Assembly (NCBI GenBank): GCA_029948255.1
Contig: JALIZF010001292.1
Coordinates: 62,001-126,000 of the forward strand
Reading direction: 5' to 3'
Source: Telmatactis stephensoni
Taxonomy: Eukaryota; Cnidaria; Anthozoa; Actiniaria; Isophelliidae
Length of the DNA stretch: 64,000 nucleotides
The notes under the pieces were generated by a model that was not told where the DNA came from, did no database searches, and saw only the letters and a program-made list of their open reading frames with translations. Positions 36,801 through 48,747 of the stretch are shown piece after piece. Both the position numbers and the translations under genes were made by a program. How positions within the stretch are numbered: position 1 is the stretch's first letter; every line of letters begins with the position of its first letter.

Positions 36801-39800
36801 CATACTAAGCTAGAACAGATTCCGTTTGAGTTTGGAACGGACCGTACCGTGCAGTGAACGTATCAGTACCGTTTTCTCTATAAAAACATTCAAAATTGCT
36901 GCCGTAACCGTGCCGTGTCGTTTTCATAGTCATATGAAATCTACTCTATTGTTGCTTACATTATGACGACTGTTTGATTAGAAATATTATTATTATTATT
37001 AAAAGCTCTACCTTGCAGACATCCAACACCGTCTTGATAACCTTTCCATCCAGGACAACAATCATATGCCACATAATGTAAGTGTTGTCGAGATGGGTAC
37101 CAGTATATACGTGTCTCTATCCTGACAAACAAATAATGACAACATGGAATTATCAAGGCAAATTCTATTTTATTCTGGTGCTCTAAAGGCCCAGACATAC
37201 TATGCAACATCTTCCGTAACGTTTGCTGCTCCAAGCTGCATCTTTGCGTGCATGCAACACATGCAGGGTTCCATCGGGTGTCCACCACTACAACATCAAT
37301 TGCAGGTTTAGGATCACAGACAATTAAGTTCTACTTCTGCAACATTTTTGAAAAATTGCGCGCAACACTGCAGGGGTGAACACACGTTGCAACTTTGTTA
37401 TGCGCAGTGTTACAGAAAATGTTGCATTTTTAGTTCAAAACATAATTATAGTCAATTATGCGACTACGCAATAGAAGTGCTTGTTTTGTCTTACACAAAT
37501 ATGATCGTGAATGTTGCCAATGAATGTACTCAGCTTTACAAATTTGAGGGCGTACTGCAGGGATCTCTCCACCATTATATAGTTTTGAATGATGAAAGAT
37601 ATTTACCTTGTTTCACTGCACAACAAGTTTTGATAGCCCGACATTTCACAGTTTTTCGATGCACTCTTTTTTACTGAAGTAACATTTCTTCTCATGATAA
37701 ATCTGGTTTTGATTTTGTCGTATGAACAGACGTTTTTGCCTTTCTCAGGTGCAGGATTCACATCACTATGACAACAACATAACTATAATGTAAATAAATG
37801 CAAGACTTAGATCCCGCCCTTTCCTTCCTTTTTTGCTCCCCTCCGTACCCAGAGCCTGTTCGTAGGCTACAGACAAGATGTAACGTCCTAATGACTTAGT
37901 GATTCTCTTTTGTCCAGTCACCAAATATTTCATGTAACTCATTTAAGGTAGTTCGGGACTCATGATATTTTACGATAAACTTGCCTTCAAAATTCCTACA
38001 AAGAAAGAGGGGCATAGGCGGAAATAAAATGTAAAATAAAAATGGGGGGTCACCGAGGTCACTCTTGAGATATGAGGGGGGAGATGTGGGGTGTTTGGTG
38101 ATCTTTTTACGAAAAATGGCCTCGCGATGTCTGGTCAAATTATAAGAATTTTGGAACAACCAAATGTTTTCAAAAGCAAGCAAAATGATAGCCTGGGATG
38201 CAGAAAAACACTTGGAACTAAGTTGTTGCCGAACAATTTGCAAAGAACCGAAATATCAACAATAATATGCGAAAAATGGCCTTCCAGAATACACGTTTTT
38301 GGAGGATCAGACAGAAAAATGATAAATTTACTCAAAATCGAAACGATAGAAGTATTCTTTTTTTTCTTTATACGAAAAGTTTATAAAATTATGAGCATAA
38401 ATTATTCATAAAATCAGGGGGTCACCGTATTGTTTAAAGAGTTAGAGAAGAACAAAGGGTAAAAATCTTCGAAAACGAACACAAAAAATCAGCCATTTTA
38501 GCGTTGTTCTCTGCTCCTTTTCGACTCATAAGAATTCGCTAAATTTTATAGTTCGAACTTTTTCTCCTACTTTACACGGTGCACAACATGTTTTGATAAA
38601 TTTGTTTGCAGAATCTGGTCGATAAAGTACTATTTTTCTTCACCAAAAAACGAATTTCTTCGGTTTTCAATCGCTGACTCACTAGTGCCCAGACTTCCCA
38701 CGGACAAGCGAATGTTCTTTAATAAAAGTGCGCGCGCTCGAATGCGCGCGGAGATGCGCAGTAGCAAGGGTCCCGAACTACCTTAAGATCACCGTCGTAA
38801 AGCTACATAAGGTGTCAACTCAGTGAAAAAGGACATCGGTGCGACAGTACCTATTGACTACGTAGACACCCCTGTAAGGTGGACACCCATGTAAGGCAGA
38901 CATCCCTGTAAGGTAGACACCCCTGTAGGGCAGACACCCCTGTAAGGTAGACACCCCTGTAAGGCAGACGCCCCTGTAAGGTAGACACCCCTGTAAGGCA
39001 GACACCCCTGTAGGGTAGACACTCCTGTAAGGTAGACACCCCTGTAGGGTAGACACCCCTGTAGGGCAGACACCCCTGTAGGGTAGACACCCCTGTAAAG
39101 CAGACACCCCTGTAGGGCAGACAACCCTGTAAGGTAGACACCCCTGCAGGGCAGACACCCCTGTAAGGTAGACACCCCTTTAAGGTAGACACCCTTGTAA
39201 GGTAGACACCCCTGTAAGGCAGACACCCGTGTAGGGCAGACACCCCTGTAGGGTAGACACCCCTGTAGGGCAGACACCCCTGTAGGGTAGACACCCCTGT
39301 AGGGTAGACACCCCTGTAAAGCAGACACCCCTGTAGGGCAGACACCCCTGTAGGGTAGACACTCCTGTAAGGTAGACACCCCTGTAGGGTAGACACCCCT
39401 GTAGGGCAGACACCCCTGTAGGGTAGACACCCCTGTAAAGCAGACACCCCTGTAGGGCAGACAACCCTGTAAGGTAGACACCCCTGCAGGGCAGACACCC
39501 CTGTAAGGTAGACACCCCTTTAAGGTAGACACCCCTGTAAGGTAGACACCCCTGTAAGACAGACACCCCTGTAAGGTAGACACCCCTGTAAGGCAGACAC
39601 CCGTGTAGGGCAGACACCCCTGTAGGGTAGACACCCCTGTAGGGCAGACACCCCTGTAGGGTAGACACCCCTGTAGGGTAGACACCCCTGTAAAGCAGAC
39701 ACCCCTGTAGGGCAGACACCCCTGTAAGGCAGACACCCCTGTAAGGCAGACACCCCTGTATGGTAGACACCCCTGTAAGGTAGACACCCCTGTATGGTAG

Positions 39801-42107
39801 ACACCCTTGTAAGGTAGACACCCCTGTAAGGCAGACACCCGTGTAGGGCAGACACCCCTGTAGGGTAGACACCCCTGTAGGGCAGACACCCCTGTAGGGT
39901 AGACACCCCTGTAGGGTAGACACCCCTGTAAAGCAGACACCCCTGTAGGGCAGACACCCCTGTAGGGTAGACACTCCTGTAAGGTAGACACCCCTGTAGG
40001 GTAGACACCCCTGTAGGGCAGACACCCCTGTAGGGTAGACACCCCTGTAAAGCAGACACCCCTGTAGGGCAGACAACCCTGTAAGGTAGACACCCCTGCA
40101 GGGCAGACACCCCTGTAAGGTAGACACCCCTTTAAGGTAGACACCCCTGTAAGGTAGACACCCCTGTAAGACAGACACCCCTGTAAGGTAGACACCCCTG
40201 TAAGGCAGACACCCGTGTAGGGCAGACACCCCTGTAGGGTAGACACCCCTGTAGGGCAGACACCCCTGTAGGGTAGACACCCCTGTAGGGTAGACACCCC
40301 TGTAAAGCAGACACCCCTGTAGGGCAGACACCCCTGTAAGGCAGACACCCCTGTAAGGCAGACACCCCTGTATGGTAGACACCCCTGTAAGGTAGACACC
40401 CCTGTATGGTAGACACCCTTGTAAGGTAGACACCCCTGTAAGGCAGACACCCGTGTAGGGCAGACACCCCTGTAGGGTAGACACCCCTGTAGGGCAGACA
40501 CCCCTGTAGGGTAGACACCCCTGTAGGGTAGACACCCCTGTAAAGCAGACACCCCTGTAGGGCAGACACCCCTGTAAGGCAGACACCCCTGTAAGGCAGA
40601 CACCCCTGTATGGTAGACACCCCTGTAAGGTAGACACCCCTGTATGGTAGACACCCCTTTAAGGTAGACTCCCTTGCATATCAATTTTTACCACACACCA
40701 TAGAAAATACAACCAATCAGAAAGCAGGAAAGCCGTTGTATATTCGGCGGTATTCCTGTGATCCTTCCAGTGACACTGCGCCAACTGCTGTATTTTCTCT
40801 GGCGTGGGATAAAATAGTTTGGTTTCTTGTGCAATACTGTGGATATCCCACTCGTCACTTGTATTTTCTTTGTATAGACACTTGCCTAAAGGCTCGTGTG
40901 TACACATAGAAAAATACAAGTGACTCGTGGGATATTCCACGGTATGCCACTCTAAACCATTGTATAACTACTATTTAAACCCAAATGAAATTCAGGAAGG
41001 TTTGGAGCTTTTTGAAATAAACGCTATTATTATTGAGAAAGTTGGCGGAATTAAGAAGGTTCACGTCTTAGAGTGTACTGTAACACGGGAAAATTCAAAT
41101 TAGGACAAAAAGAAGGAAAGGAAGGAAGGAAGAGAGTAAGAAAATACAATGAAACAAGAACCTTTTGAATCCCTACAAAGTGTGTAAACAGCCATGAGGT
41201 TAATGTTTTGTGACGTTTCCGTGACACACAAAATACTCTAATTATTCTTGGGTTTTTGTTTTAATAAATAGCCATTAAGCGCAAAACACTAGCATTCATT
41301 TATCTCGTTATCAGTCCCAACCTACATATATATTCAGCGCAGCAATTGAAATTAGACGACACATTTATACCTAAACATTTAACTTTTTACTCAGAAGTGT
41401 TTTTTGACGTTTTTGTTGACTTTGTCCAACTTCCGCTGGTAATGTTAAAAAGTTTCTGAATCGAATACTTAAACTTGTCTATCACATTATATGCAAAAGA
41501 CCGTCCATATTAGACTGTCTTTAGACGCCTCATGAGTCTACACAACGTTTCTATAGACGAATTATCTATAATAAAGGCCTGCTAAGAGGTCGACACGATT
41601 TTTCTTTTATCTTTTTAGGGACACTGGGCCGGACACAGGGGTCCCTTTACCCTCTTTTTTAGAAGCCTGATGACCTTATGTAAGAACCCGCAATAAAGTA
41701 AATTTATGAAGATTTAGCAATGCCTGTACAGATTGTACAATGAAGATATGGAACAGTGAAGTAAGAAATTAATACATAAACTTGGATTTGATATTAGGGA
41801 TTGGAACATGAAGGAGATTTTTGGATGGATCTAGCCGAGCGATGAAGTGTGCATTTCCCCCGTTGTATAACTGTAGATTTCCGTCCACTGTTTTGATCAA
41901 TAACTATTCTTCAGTTAAGATCTTTGTGTCTTTTAATCGTTCTTCTTCCGTCCGTCCGTCTGTCCGTCCTTCCTTATCTATGCTAAGGATTTTTGTTTTG
42001 TCTTTCTATTTTTTTACAATAAGTATTTTCACTTACCTTTTGCTGCCCGTGAGAACAACAAGAAATACCAAGGAACAAAGGATGGCCATGTTAGCTATCC
42101 CATCCAT
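30811..42107 (-). CDS. secreted EMI-domain lipoxygenase (13 exons, 717 aa)
   Basis: Iron dioxygenase predicted to insert O2 into polyunsaturated fatty acids. Coding exons in transcript order: 42037-42107, 37607-37765, 37012-37121, 36038-36372, 35681-35828, 35351-35454, 34654-34855, 34022-34220, 33001-33163, 32419-32525, 32229-32331, 31363-31581, 30811-31044. All introns are GT-AG and phases close (2154 nt). Residues 1-23 are a signal peptide (AILCSLVFLVVLTG). Residues 35-111 are EMI-like (NVCSYDKIK, Cys 37, 63, 73, 98, 99, 111; CCPGWKGYQDGVGC). The catalytic domain follows: WREDRVFAEFRLAGINP, the iron site H409 and H414 in EHLLKTH, LHPLHQIMKFH, H596 and N600 in QHTAVNY, and C-terminus PNSICT. 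The terminal residue is Thr, not the usual Ile. No PLAT domain is seen; EMI takes its place. Gly452 aligns with the Ala/Gly stereocontrol site, suggesting R-type products. Intron 1 (4.3 kb) carries the large minisatellite. Confidence 0.92.
31674..31893. repeat. diverged relative of the 15885 MITE in lipoxygenase intron 12-11
   Basis: GATGTTACACGAGGCGAT near the left and CGTTGCAAATCGATT near the right, with GTGCAACGTCGTTACAACTT inside, parallel the layout of 15885-16118. The right TIR is eroded, so this is an old copy in the intron between exons 31363-31581 and 32229-32331. Confidence 0.5.
32650..32692. repeat. GGGA-rich short repeat
   Basis: Tandem GGGAGGGGA units of about 40 bp in the intron between exons 33001-33163 and 32419-32525. 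Not coding. Confidence 0.6.
33429..33806. repeat. 42-bp minisatellite, about nine copies, in a lipoxygenase intron
   Basis: Unit of 42 bp (40 bp in two places), e.g. GGATGGACACACGGTGCAAC then TGTGTTGCGTGCAACATTGC. It lies between exons 34022-34220 and 33001-33163. Several frames on both strands stay open because 42 is a multiple of three; they are not genes. The flank at 33285-33420 resembles 37186-37420, which holds a single diverged unit. Confidence 0.9.
36500..36590 (-). mobile_element. SINE 3' fragment
   Basis: The minus strand reads AACTTTAAATACCTGTGTG then AACACTGATAGAGGGAGGG, matching the tail of the SINE at 25425-25600. The tRNA head is absent. It is in the lipoxygenase intron between exons 37012-37121 and 36038-36372. 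Confidence 0.5.
36607..36768. mobile_element. second copy of the GGGTCCCCTATA element, left end lost
   Basis: It shares CCCCTTTGCAAAATGAA, CTTTCACGTTCACAAAAAT and the right end TATAGGGGACCC with 16193-16399. The two copies sit about 20 kb apart in the same orientation. Confidence 0.65.
37186..37420. repeat. relative of the repeat that carries the 42-bp minisatellite
   Basis: GCATGCAACACATGCAGGG, GTTCTACTTCTGCAAC and GCAACACTGCAGGGGTGAAC are paralleled in order at 33285-33440. Here the tandem part is a single diverged unit. It lies in the intron between exons 37607-37765 and 37012-37121 and partly covers that intron's exon-flanking sequence. Confidence 0.5.
37947..38782. mobile_element. 836-bp TIR element with TTAA target duplication in lipoxygenase intron 1
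   Basis: The left end GGTAGTTCGGGACT is matched by the right end GGGTCCCGAACTACC (inverted). TTAA lies on both sides (37943-37946 and 38783-38786). The interior has TTTTTACGAAAAATGGCC-like blocks and short frames with no transposase motif. It is probably a non-autonomous element of a piggyBac-type family. Confidence 0.7.
38862..40674. repeat. 17-bp minisatellite with a 612-bp higher-order repeat
   Basis: About 107 tandem units of 17 bp (consensus TAGACACCCCTGTAAGG with G/C and AAGG/AGGG variants) in lipoxygenase intron 1. Variant landmarks recur exactly 612 bp (36 units) apart: ACACCCTT at 39189, 39801 and 40413; CTGTAAGACAG at about 39553 and 40165. The array thus grew by duplication of 36-unit blocks. 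All three minus-strand frames are open over long stretches (up to about 600 codons) because the unit has no stop in any frame; these are not genes. Confidence 0.95.
40848..40944. repeat. foldback in lipoxygenase intron 1
   Basis: Arms GATATCCCACTCGTCACTTG and its complement CAAGTGACTCGTGGGATAT, with TATTTTC/GAAAAATA continuing inward. It adjoins the minisatellite. Confidence 0.65.
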
Positions 42108-43422
42108 TCTAATTACACGTCTGAGAATGTTCCTGTAAAACAACGCTCAGAACACCCTACTAAATACTTCACGATCGTCCAGAATGAGTAGAATAGAGAA
42201 AAAAGAACGATGGATCGGGATTTGTAGCAGGTGATTTCGCTACAGATAAACCCGACGTACAAGGCTACAAATGTGTGTGACGTCATTACATTTTTATCCG
42301 GATGTGTGTAAAGATTTGTAAATAGTCTTAACACTGTGATTGATCATTCTCGAATGTTTCATCGCTAATTGGATACTATGATTGTTTAAGAAAAATCAAA
42401 AAACAAATGTCTTCTTTCGTTTTTATTTAAATCATCAAATAAAGTTTCTTGTATTCTTTAGGCTGGTTTATTCACAATTTCCGATCTTCTAGTTTTCATT
42501 TGAATGGATTTGAATGTTGATGGTTTTTTTCCTTTTCCTTGGCATGCATAATATTTTGTAGCTGTTTGTCTTTATGATCAATAAAAGTTCTTTTTTGTCT
42601 AATTGGCTGTAAAATTAGTTAGGGTATCGCGGTTGTCGCTTGGTTCTAATTGGCTAGAGTTATTGGCGGAAATTGTTGTAAAAGATCTATAATCAATACA
42701 AAATATATTCTTTGTAGGTTTTAATATTCGTCACAAAATTTGAAAAGAATTTTTAATGGAAGCTCTATAGAAAAGTGACAATTGTGCGTCATAATATTGT
42801 TATTTATAGCTGTAAGTATGTATAAATATAGTGAACAAATGTATGGATTTCATCTTGAAAGATGTAACGTTAACTCATAAACAACTTCTTTATTGCTTTA
42901 TGTTGCTTTGTTGAACAGGCAACAATACAGTCGTTGGTGAGGATTCTACCTAGACCTTGGGAGAGCTTGGCTCTCGGCACATCCTGTCAGTTGTCCATTC
43001 TTGTATTAATGCCCAACTTGGTTGGATATTAATGCCCAACTTGGTTGGATATGTCTAACTATTAATGCGTACGAAAAATCTTTATCATTCAATTTGTAGA
43101 TTGTCTATAATTACTTGCAATATTTTAGTTTAGCTATTTTACGTGTTCAGTTGTGTGATTATAAAATTTGTACGTTCTTGTGCACTTGACAGTAGTGATT
43201 TGCCATTTCATTCTTTCTTCCATCATTCCACTTTTCTGGTTTTTTTTTCATCTGTTTTTGATGTAACGGTTTAGTGCGCTAAGGGCCTGTTTAAGCCGAC
43301 TGGGTAACCTAGCTGGAGGGTGAGCACCTTTGTTCTTAGCGTTCCAGGGAATACAAAACAAAGTGTTCGCTATAGTGCTTGGGTGACCCTACTTTGATGT
43401 AAACGGGAATTACAATGAAACT
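42108..43422. other. intergenic region between K2P and lipoxygenase genes
   Basis: Both flanking genes run on the minus strand, so this holds the lipoxygenase promoter and the K2P 3' UTR. A short direct duplication ATTAATGCCCAACTTGGTTGGAT lies at about 43005-43052. No other gene is seen. Confidence 0.4.
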
Positions 43423-46350
43423 TTACTTTTCTTTATTCGCGTTACCGTCAGTTTCCAAATCATTGAACGCCAACTTAATTGGACTCGCATCAGCATTTGT
43501 TTTCTCAGTTTCTTCTTGATCAGTTGCTTTATTTGCAGCACCATATGCTTCCATCTCATCCTCGGTGCTGTTTTTCTTTCTACTGAAACATTTACAACAT
43601 CCGTGCTGAGCTGCACGAGACTGTTGCTCTTCGATCTTCCTCTCAGCGTAACAAGACGCGCCGTCCAGCACAGTGGACAACAGACAGAGACTAATAATCA
43701 TGGTTAACTCGTTTTGAAGCATCAAGTCACCAAATCCAACAGTTGTCGCCGAAATGATAACACAGTAAAGAGCATCAATGTACGTGAAGCCTCGCCTTTG
43801 AGCCAAGAAGACGGTCTCAAGAAGAACATCCAAAACCAAGAGAAATGTGAAGCCGATGAGGACTTTGAGGTCCACGTTATTGGGTTCTTCTCTTTTGAAT
43901 AACTTTTTCTCGAAGTATGTGATGATTTTGGTGATTTGTCGGTTGATCAATTCGCCGATGCTTTTTAGTAAGAAGAGAAAGATTGGGATCCCAAAGATGG
44001 TGTAGAATACAGCAATTAGGCGTCCTGTCTGAGTCTTGGGTGGAGTCGATCCATAACCTACAGTGAGAGAACCGGTAAAGTTAAGGTGGCTAGAAGTAGT
44101 TTTCTAGTGATCGCGCGCGCACTTCCGCTTTTCATTTTAGGAAATGAGAGGCTTATTCTAGTTGGATCATAATTTATTGTCCTCCAGTTATCAGGCTTAG
44201 ATATAAGTTTTGAATGGTGGAGGAGTTCCGCTTGTTCGGCGTTACCTTGGCAACATAAACGAAGATCGTAGAAATCAGTTTTCTAACATATCCCTCGCAT
44301 AAGAGCAGCTCAGTCTAGACAAGTGACTATATTGGTAATAAACTTTTCACCATGGCAAAAAAATATATCTTGAATTCTAATGATCTTATCCTCCTTTGCA
44401 TTGTTGTGTACTTTGTTGCAAAGTACTTGAGTGTTAACATGTCCGAAGCTCTTCGAAATCAAGAAATATTTCAGAAAAACTGATTTTCCTTGTGCTTCAC
44501 CCAAACGCACCATTGTATTACGCTTAATTGGTACGGTGTGTTTGTCAGTACTCTACGTACGAATGATCTTTTAAGCCGCATCTACATCGGAACACTAGTT
44601 TTCCTTGTGCTACACCCAAACGCACCATTTTATTACACTTAATTGGTACGGTGTGTTTGTACTCTACGTACGAATGATCTTTTAAGCCGCATCTAAACGA
44701 ACACGTTTTCCTTGTGCTACACCCAAACGCACCATTTTATTACGCTTAATTAGTACGGTGTGTTTGTACTCTACGTACGAATGATCTCAGCCGCATCTGA
44801 ACGAACACGTTTTCTTTGACAAAGTAAAATGGCATTTTTTGTCATTTACACGAGCACCTTTACCTTTGCCAGGGAGACTAGGCAAAAGTTTTGTTATCTA
44901 CAAGGACATGTTGTTGTCTTTGTCAAGGAAAAATTTGTCAATGGATACTTGTTCGTGGAGATACGACGCAGTCTTGTTTTGAAACATTTTTCTTTTTAAC
45001 AAACTTTGATGATGGTGAGTAGACTCACTTTTGAGTTTCTTGTTATCATGCAAATTGATCTATAACTGCATTATTAATGACTGAAAACATTGTCAGACTC
45101 ACCAAGTTATCGCACTCGAAGAAGTTTAGAAGAAAGTAAAAAAAGTAATAAAATTGAAATTCAATTAAAATTAAAAATAAGTTGAATAGAAAAAACTTAT
45201 TCTTAAGCGTTACTGGTATTTGATTTAAATCTACGACCAGATTGAATTGAAAACTAATGACTCCTAAAAGAATGGTTGGAGCCATCAGTTTCAATTATAT
45301 TTCGTTTTCCGTGAATCGGCTGAAAATTTGAATATGTATTTGTTCGATGACCCCAAATCACCGGTTATATTATTTCAATACAAAACATAATAAGTCAACG
45401 AGGATATAAAATGAAAAAGTAGACCCCATGCCGTAGTATCCAATTTTCATGATTATTTTCTCTGTGTAGGCCAAATTTGAACCAGAAATTGAAAAGGTAG
45501 GAAATATATTTGTTTTAAACTTGCAGATGTTCCCAGAAAAAGATAGAACTTGTGAAGTATTACTAGGGCTTACTCTATTATATGGCGTCTGTAACTTTAC
45601 TGGTAAGCTCGTTTTAGATGCTTGTTATGGAAAACTCCTGGTTGTAAAGAGTTGATATAAATAGACTGCATTAACTATTTCCTTGACAACACAGGACACA
45701 AGTTGTATTGCAAAGATTTTTAAGTGTAAGGCTATTTGTAGTGCTGTCTATTTTAGATAACTTGCTAATTTTTGACCAACGCTAAGTCAGGGCTGATTCT
45801 TTTAGCAAGAAAAGCTTTTAATTGACGGCCACTATTTGATCAGAGCGTTTTAATGACAGAACTATGAATATGTAAAAAACAAAATGCAAGAATGGTGGAG
45901 TAAATATCTACCTTTCTCATTTAAACAATTGTGAATTGTTGTACTGTCAAACATAAATTAACTGGAAAATGTTTAAAAGCAAATTGAATTTATGTTTTAC
46001 CAATACTTACCAATAGTAGACATTATCTCAAAGGTGAGACGATATCCTCTGCCATAATTCCATTCCTCGGGTGCTGAAGCCACCAGCGCATTGATTTCCG
46101 TTACTTTCTTAGCAAATTGTATCATTTCATCGTGAGTCATGTTTCTCACGGACGATTTGGTAGAATTTCTTAGATCTGCCAGCTGCTTTCCAACCTTTGC
46201 TTGGTTCTGTATAAATTCCTCTTTATGCTCTTTAAAAGGCTTATTTTCGACAGTTGTAAAAACCAGCGAACCAATCAGACTGTAGACGGCGTATATAACG
46301 AAGCGCAACCAGAAATCCCTAGCTATTTTGCTTGGATTTCTGCACGACAT
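43423..46350 (-). CDS. two-pore-domain (K2P) potassium channel, two exons
   Basis: A 324-aa plasma-membrane background K+ channel. Exon 1 is 46011-46350 and exon 2 is 43423-44057; the 1953-bp intron is GT-AG. M1 is about residues 14-35 (WLRFVIYAVYSLIGSLVF). The long extracellular cap loop has two N-glycosylation sequons (NST, NMT) and no Cys, so the cap disulfide of TWIK-type channels is absent. The first filter TIGYG (residues 112-116) is split by the intron inside Gly114. M2 is about 125-147 (AVFYTIFGIPIFLFLL), M3 about 178-195, the second filter TVGFGD is at 219-224, and M4 follows. The short polar C-terminus has a Cys cluster (GCCKCFSRKK). The family assignment is secure; the TALK/TASK/TREK subgroup is not. 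Confidence 0.93.
44484..44813. repeat. three tandem copies of about 107-115 bp in the K2P intron
   Basis: Each copy runs from TTTTCCTTGTGCT through ACCCAAACGCACCAT and TACTCTACGTACGAATGATC to a CCGCATCT-rich end. The copies begin at about 44484, 44599 and 44706. They differ by small indels. Confidence 0.8.
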
Positions 46351-48747
46351 TTTGACATGACTTATAGTTTGTCCGCTTCTACATGCGTACTTGTATCTGA
46401 CAGATAGGCATATTCTGTGCTGATAGGCTTATTTTAAGTAGTATTGTTTCACTGGCACTTAACAATAAAGGATTAGTTTACAGTCAATTAAGCACCAATT
46501 TCTATTTCTAAAAACACACAAAATGATCTTGATATGTGCTGCAGCATTTGTCGTTTTCAAGTGAGTGAATCGGCAATCGCGTCAATTCAGTTTGTTTTCC
46601 TTTTTTACCCAAGTGTTAATTGTTGTCATCCTGTTATTCACAAATTGGACCCCAGTCTTGACGAGGTGTCCGACTAACAGGTGCTACTACACAATCAGTA
46701 TTCTCTACTCAAAGCTATATTCAATATCGGAAACTCACAACATTTTTTTTTGAATATACATCATAATTCCCCACTTTAGATCTGACATTTCGAGTGTTGT
46801 TTTGTCTTCATTTCGCCCTATTAATATTGTAGTTAGAAGGTAAAGATTATTGTTTCTATGGTTTCAATACACAATATATTCTAATTTGAGTTTGGATTGT
46901 GACGTTTTTAACGTAAATTGGTAAACATCACCTCCGTTTTCAGCACCAATCCAACCATATATAGACATCAGTTTATTGTGGAATAAAAGCAACCAATGCA
47001 AAGGTTTGACTTTTACAAAGCCATTAGAAACTAAATTAAAAGTGATAGCAAATCCAAACCTAAATGTGTTTATATTGTTTTAGTCATTTAGAAGTCTCTG
47101 TTTCATTAATGTGTAATTTTTGCCCTGTGTTGTCATGTTTATTTATAGGAATCCCGCTTTGGTTATTATCATAAAAAGCGGATATTTGTCAGAAACTTAT
47201 AAAACCCTCTCTGGTACATCTTACACCTAACATAAAACTACCAGTCTTTGAAAAAGTCTTTAAGAAAGAGACTTGGAGAGTGCGGATAGCTTCATTGAGG
47301 TCGGCCAAAGCCGAGAACCTCATGTTTCATTTGTGTTCAAAATTATATTTTTGGTTTACTGGTATGTATATATATGTTCTCAAAACGGCAAGGATTCAAA
47401 TTCTTCGACTTTTTAGATTTATGTTCGCCTGCGATCGCTTTCACAGATTTGAAATTTTGGGCGTGGCCTGTCGAAGTATATTTTTGTCTGTCTGTCTGAT
47501 CAAAAGCCTCAAGACACTCGAAGTTGTACCCATCTTCTGGCCTTCATTTTTTTGAAACTATTGTCCTCCTGGCCTCTTCTGAGGTGTTCTCTAGCTTGCC
47601 AGCGAGCCAGTCTTAGTCAAATGAACGTTGAGTTGAATTTATGTTCCAATCGGCTTGACTCAATCTTTACCCCTCACTTAGTTATAGTCAAAGAGATTAA
47701 GTAATGGTCCGAGTAAGAGGTAGGCACCACTAATGCACGGAATGCAGAAAGGTGCTAATTTTATATTGTTTAATCCATCCATCTCATTGGCTAAAACATG
47801 AAAATCCAACATATCTTCATCAGATTATTTCAATAATTTCTCCCTAGTTCACTAGTTGATTTCCTTTTGGTTAAAAATTTTCTGAGTTGTAACACAACAA
47901 AAATTCTATGTGGGGAAATGGAAAATTGGAAGCTTTTCTTGGCTATTGTTCAGTGGCATCTCATGATTGGATGAAAGCTTTTCACACAAAAGAAACCTCC
48001 CTGTGAAATAAAGTTTCTGCGCATTTTATTTCAATAACATTTGTTCACAGGTTGACGTATTCTCAGCCTGAAAATCCAACCATTCTTATATGGGGAAAGT
48101 GAAATGCATCGGAACAATAGAAAGTTGCCTACTTTTTACACGCATTGTTACTTAATGGACTAACCAAGCTCGTTGCCCACCTTAATGTATTAATTAAGTG
48201 GTTTTCTGATCAAAGTGCAAGTCTTTTAAGCTGCCTTGACAGTGAATCTGAAGGTTCTAGAACAATCTATCCATTAGTCCTTTAGAGTTAATAAATATAA
48301 AGATAAATGGCTATATTTGGAGCTATATTTCCAATATTCAATGACGTAATAGTGGAGGCACTATATATCTCTTAAACAGTTGTTGCATCAAAGGTCTACT
48401 TTACGAGTGACAATGTGTTGTTAAGTGGTAACGGATACGTTAAGATCAATATCGTTCTATCCACTTAAGAAGTTTAGAAAACGGAAACTGCTTTTGTTAA
48501 CAAACATTATATCTCATTATGAATAAGAGTTTATGAGAAAACATCATTACAAAAAGACCGTTTCTCGATTTTGATTCCAAAGATTCCGTATAGACGATTC
48601 CGTAGAAACAAATATATAAAAAAGAAAACGCTGATGTTTGTCAATCGATCAATCGTGTTTATTTAGTACCGTTTTTACAGTATACATATAGATATTAATA
48701 AGAAGAGTATGTACAAATTGTTCGGTACAAGCTACCTATGATAACCA
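46351..48747. other. gene-free stretch upstream of the K2P gene
   Basis: No exon is recognised. The frames at 46565-46753 and 47280-47555 lack domain signal. The K2P promoter must begin in the first part of this stretch. Confidence 0.4.

Noticed and set aside
38862..40674. CRISPR-like regular array
   Set aside because: There are no unique spacers; units abut directly, the unit is 17 bp, and the context is a eukaryotic intron.
38858..40684. 608-aa and other long minus-strand open frames (GVSTLQGCLPYR repeats)
   Set aside because: They are products of the 17-bp minisatellite, which has no stop codon in any minus-strand frame. All three frames are open, and the array lies inside an intron.
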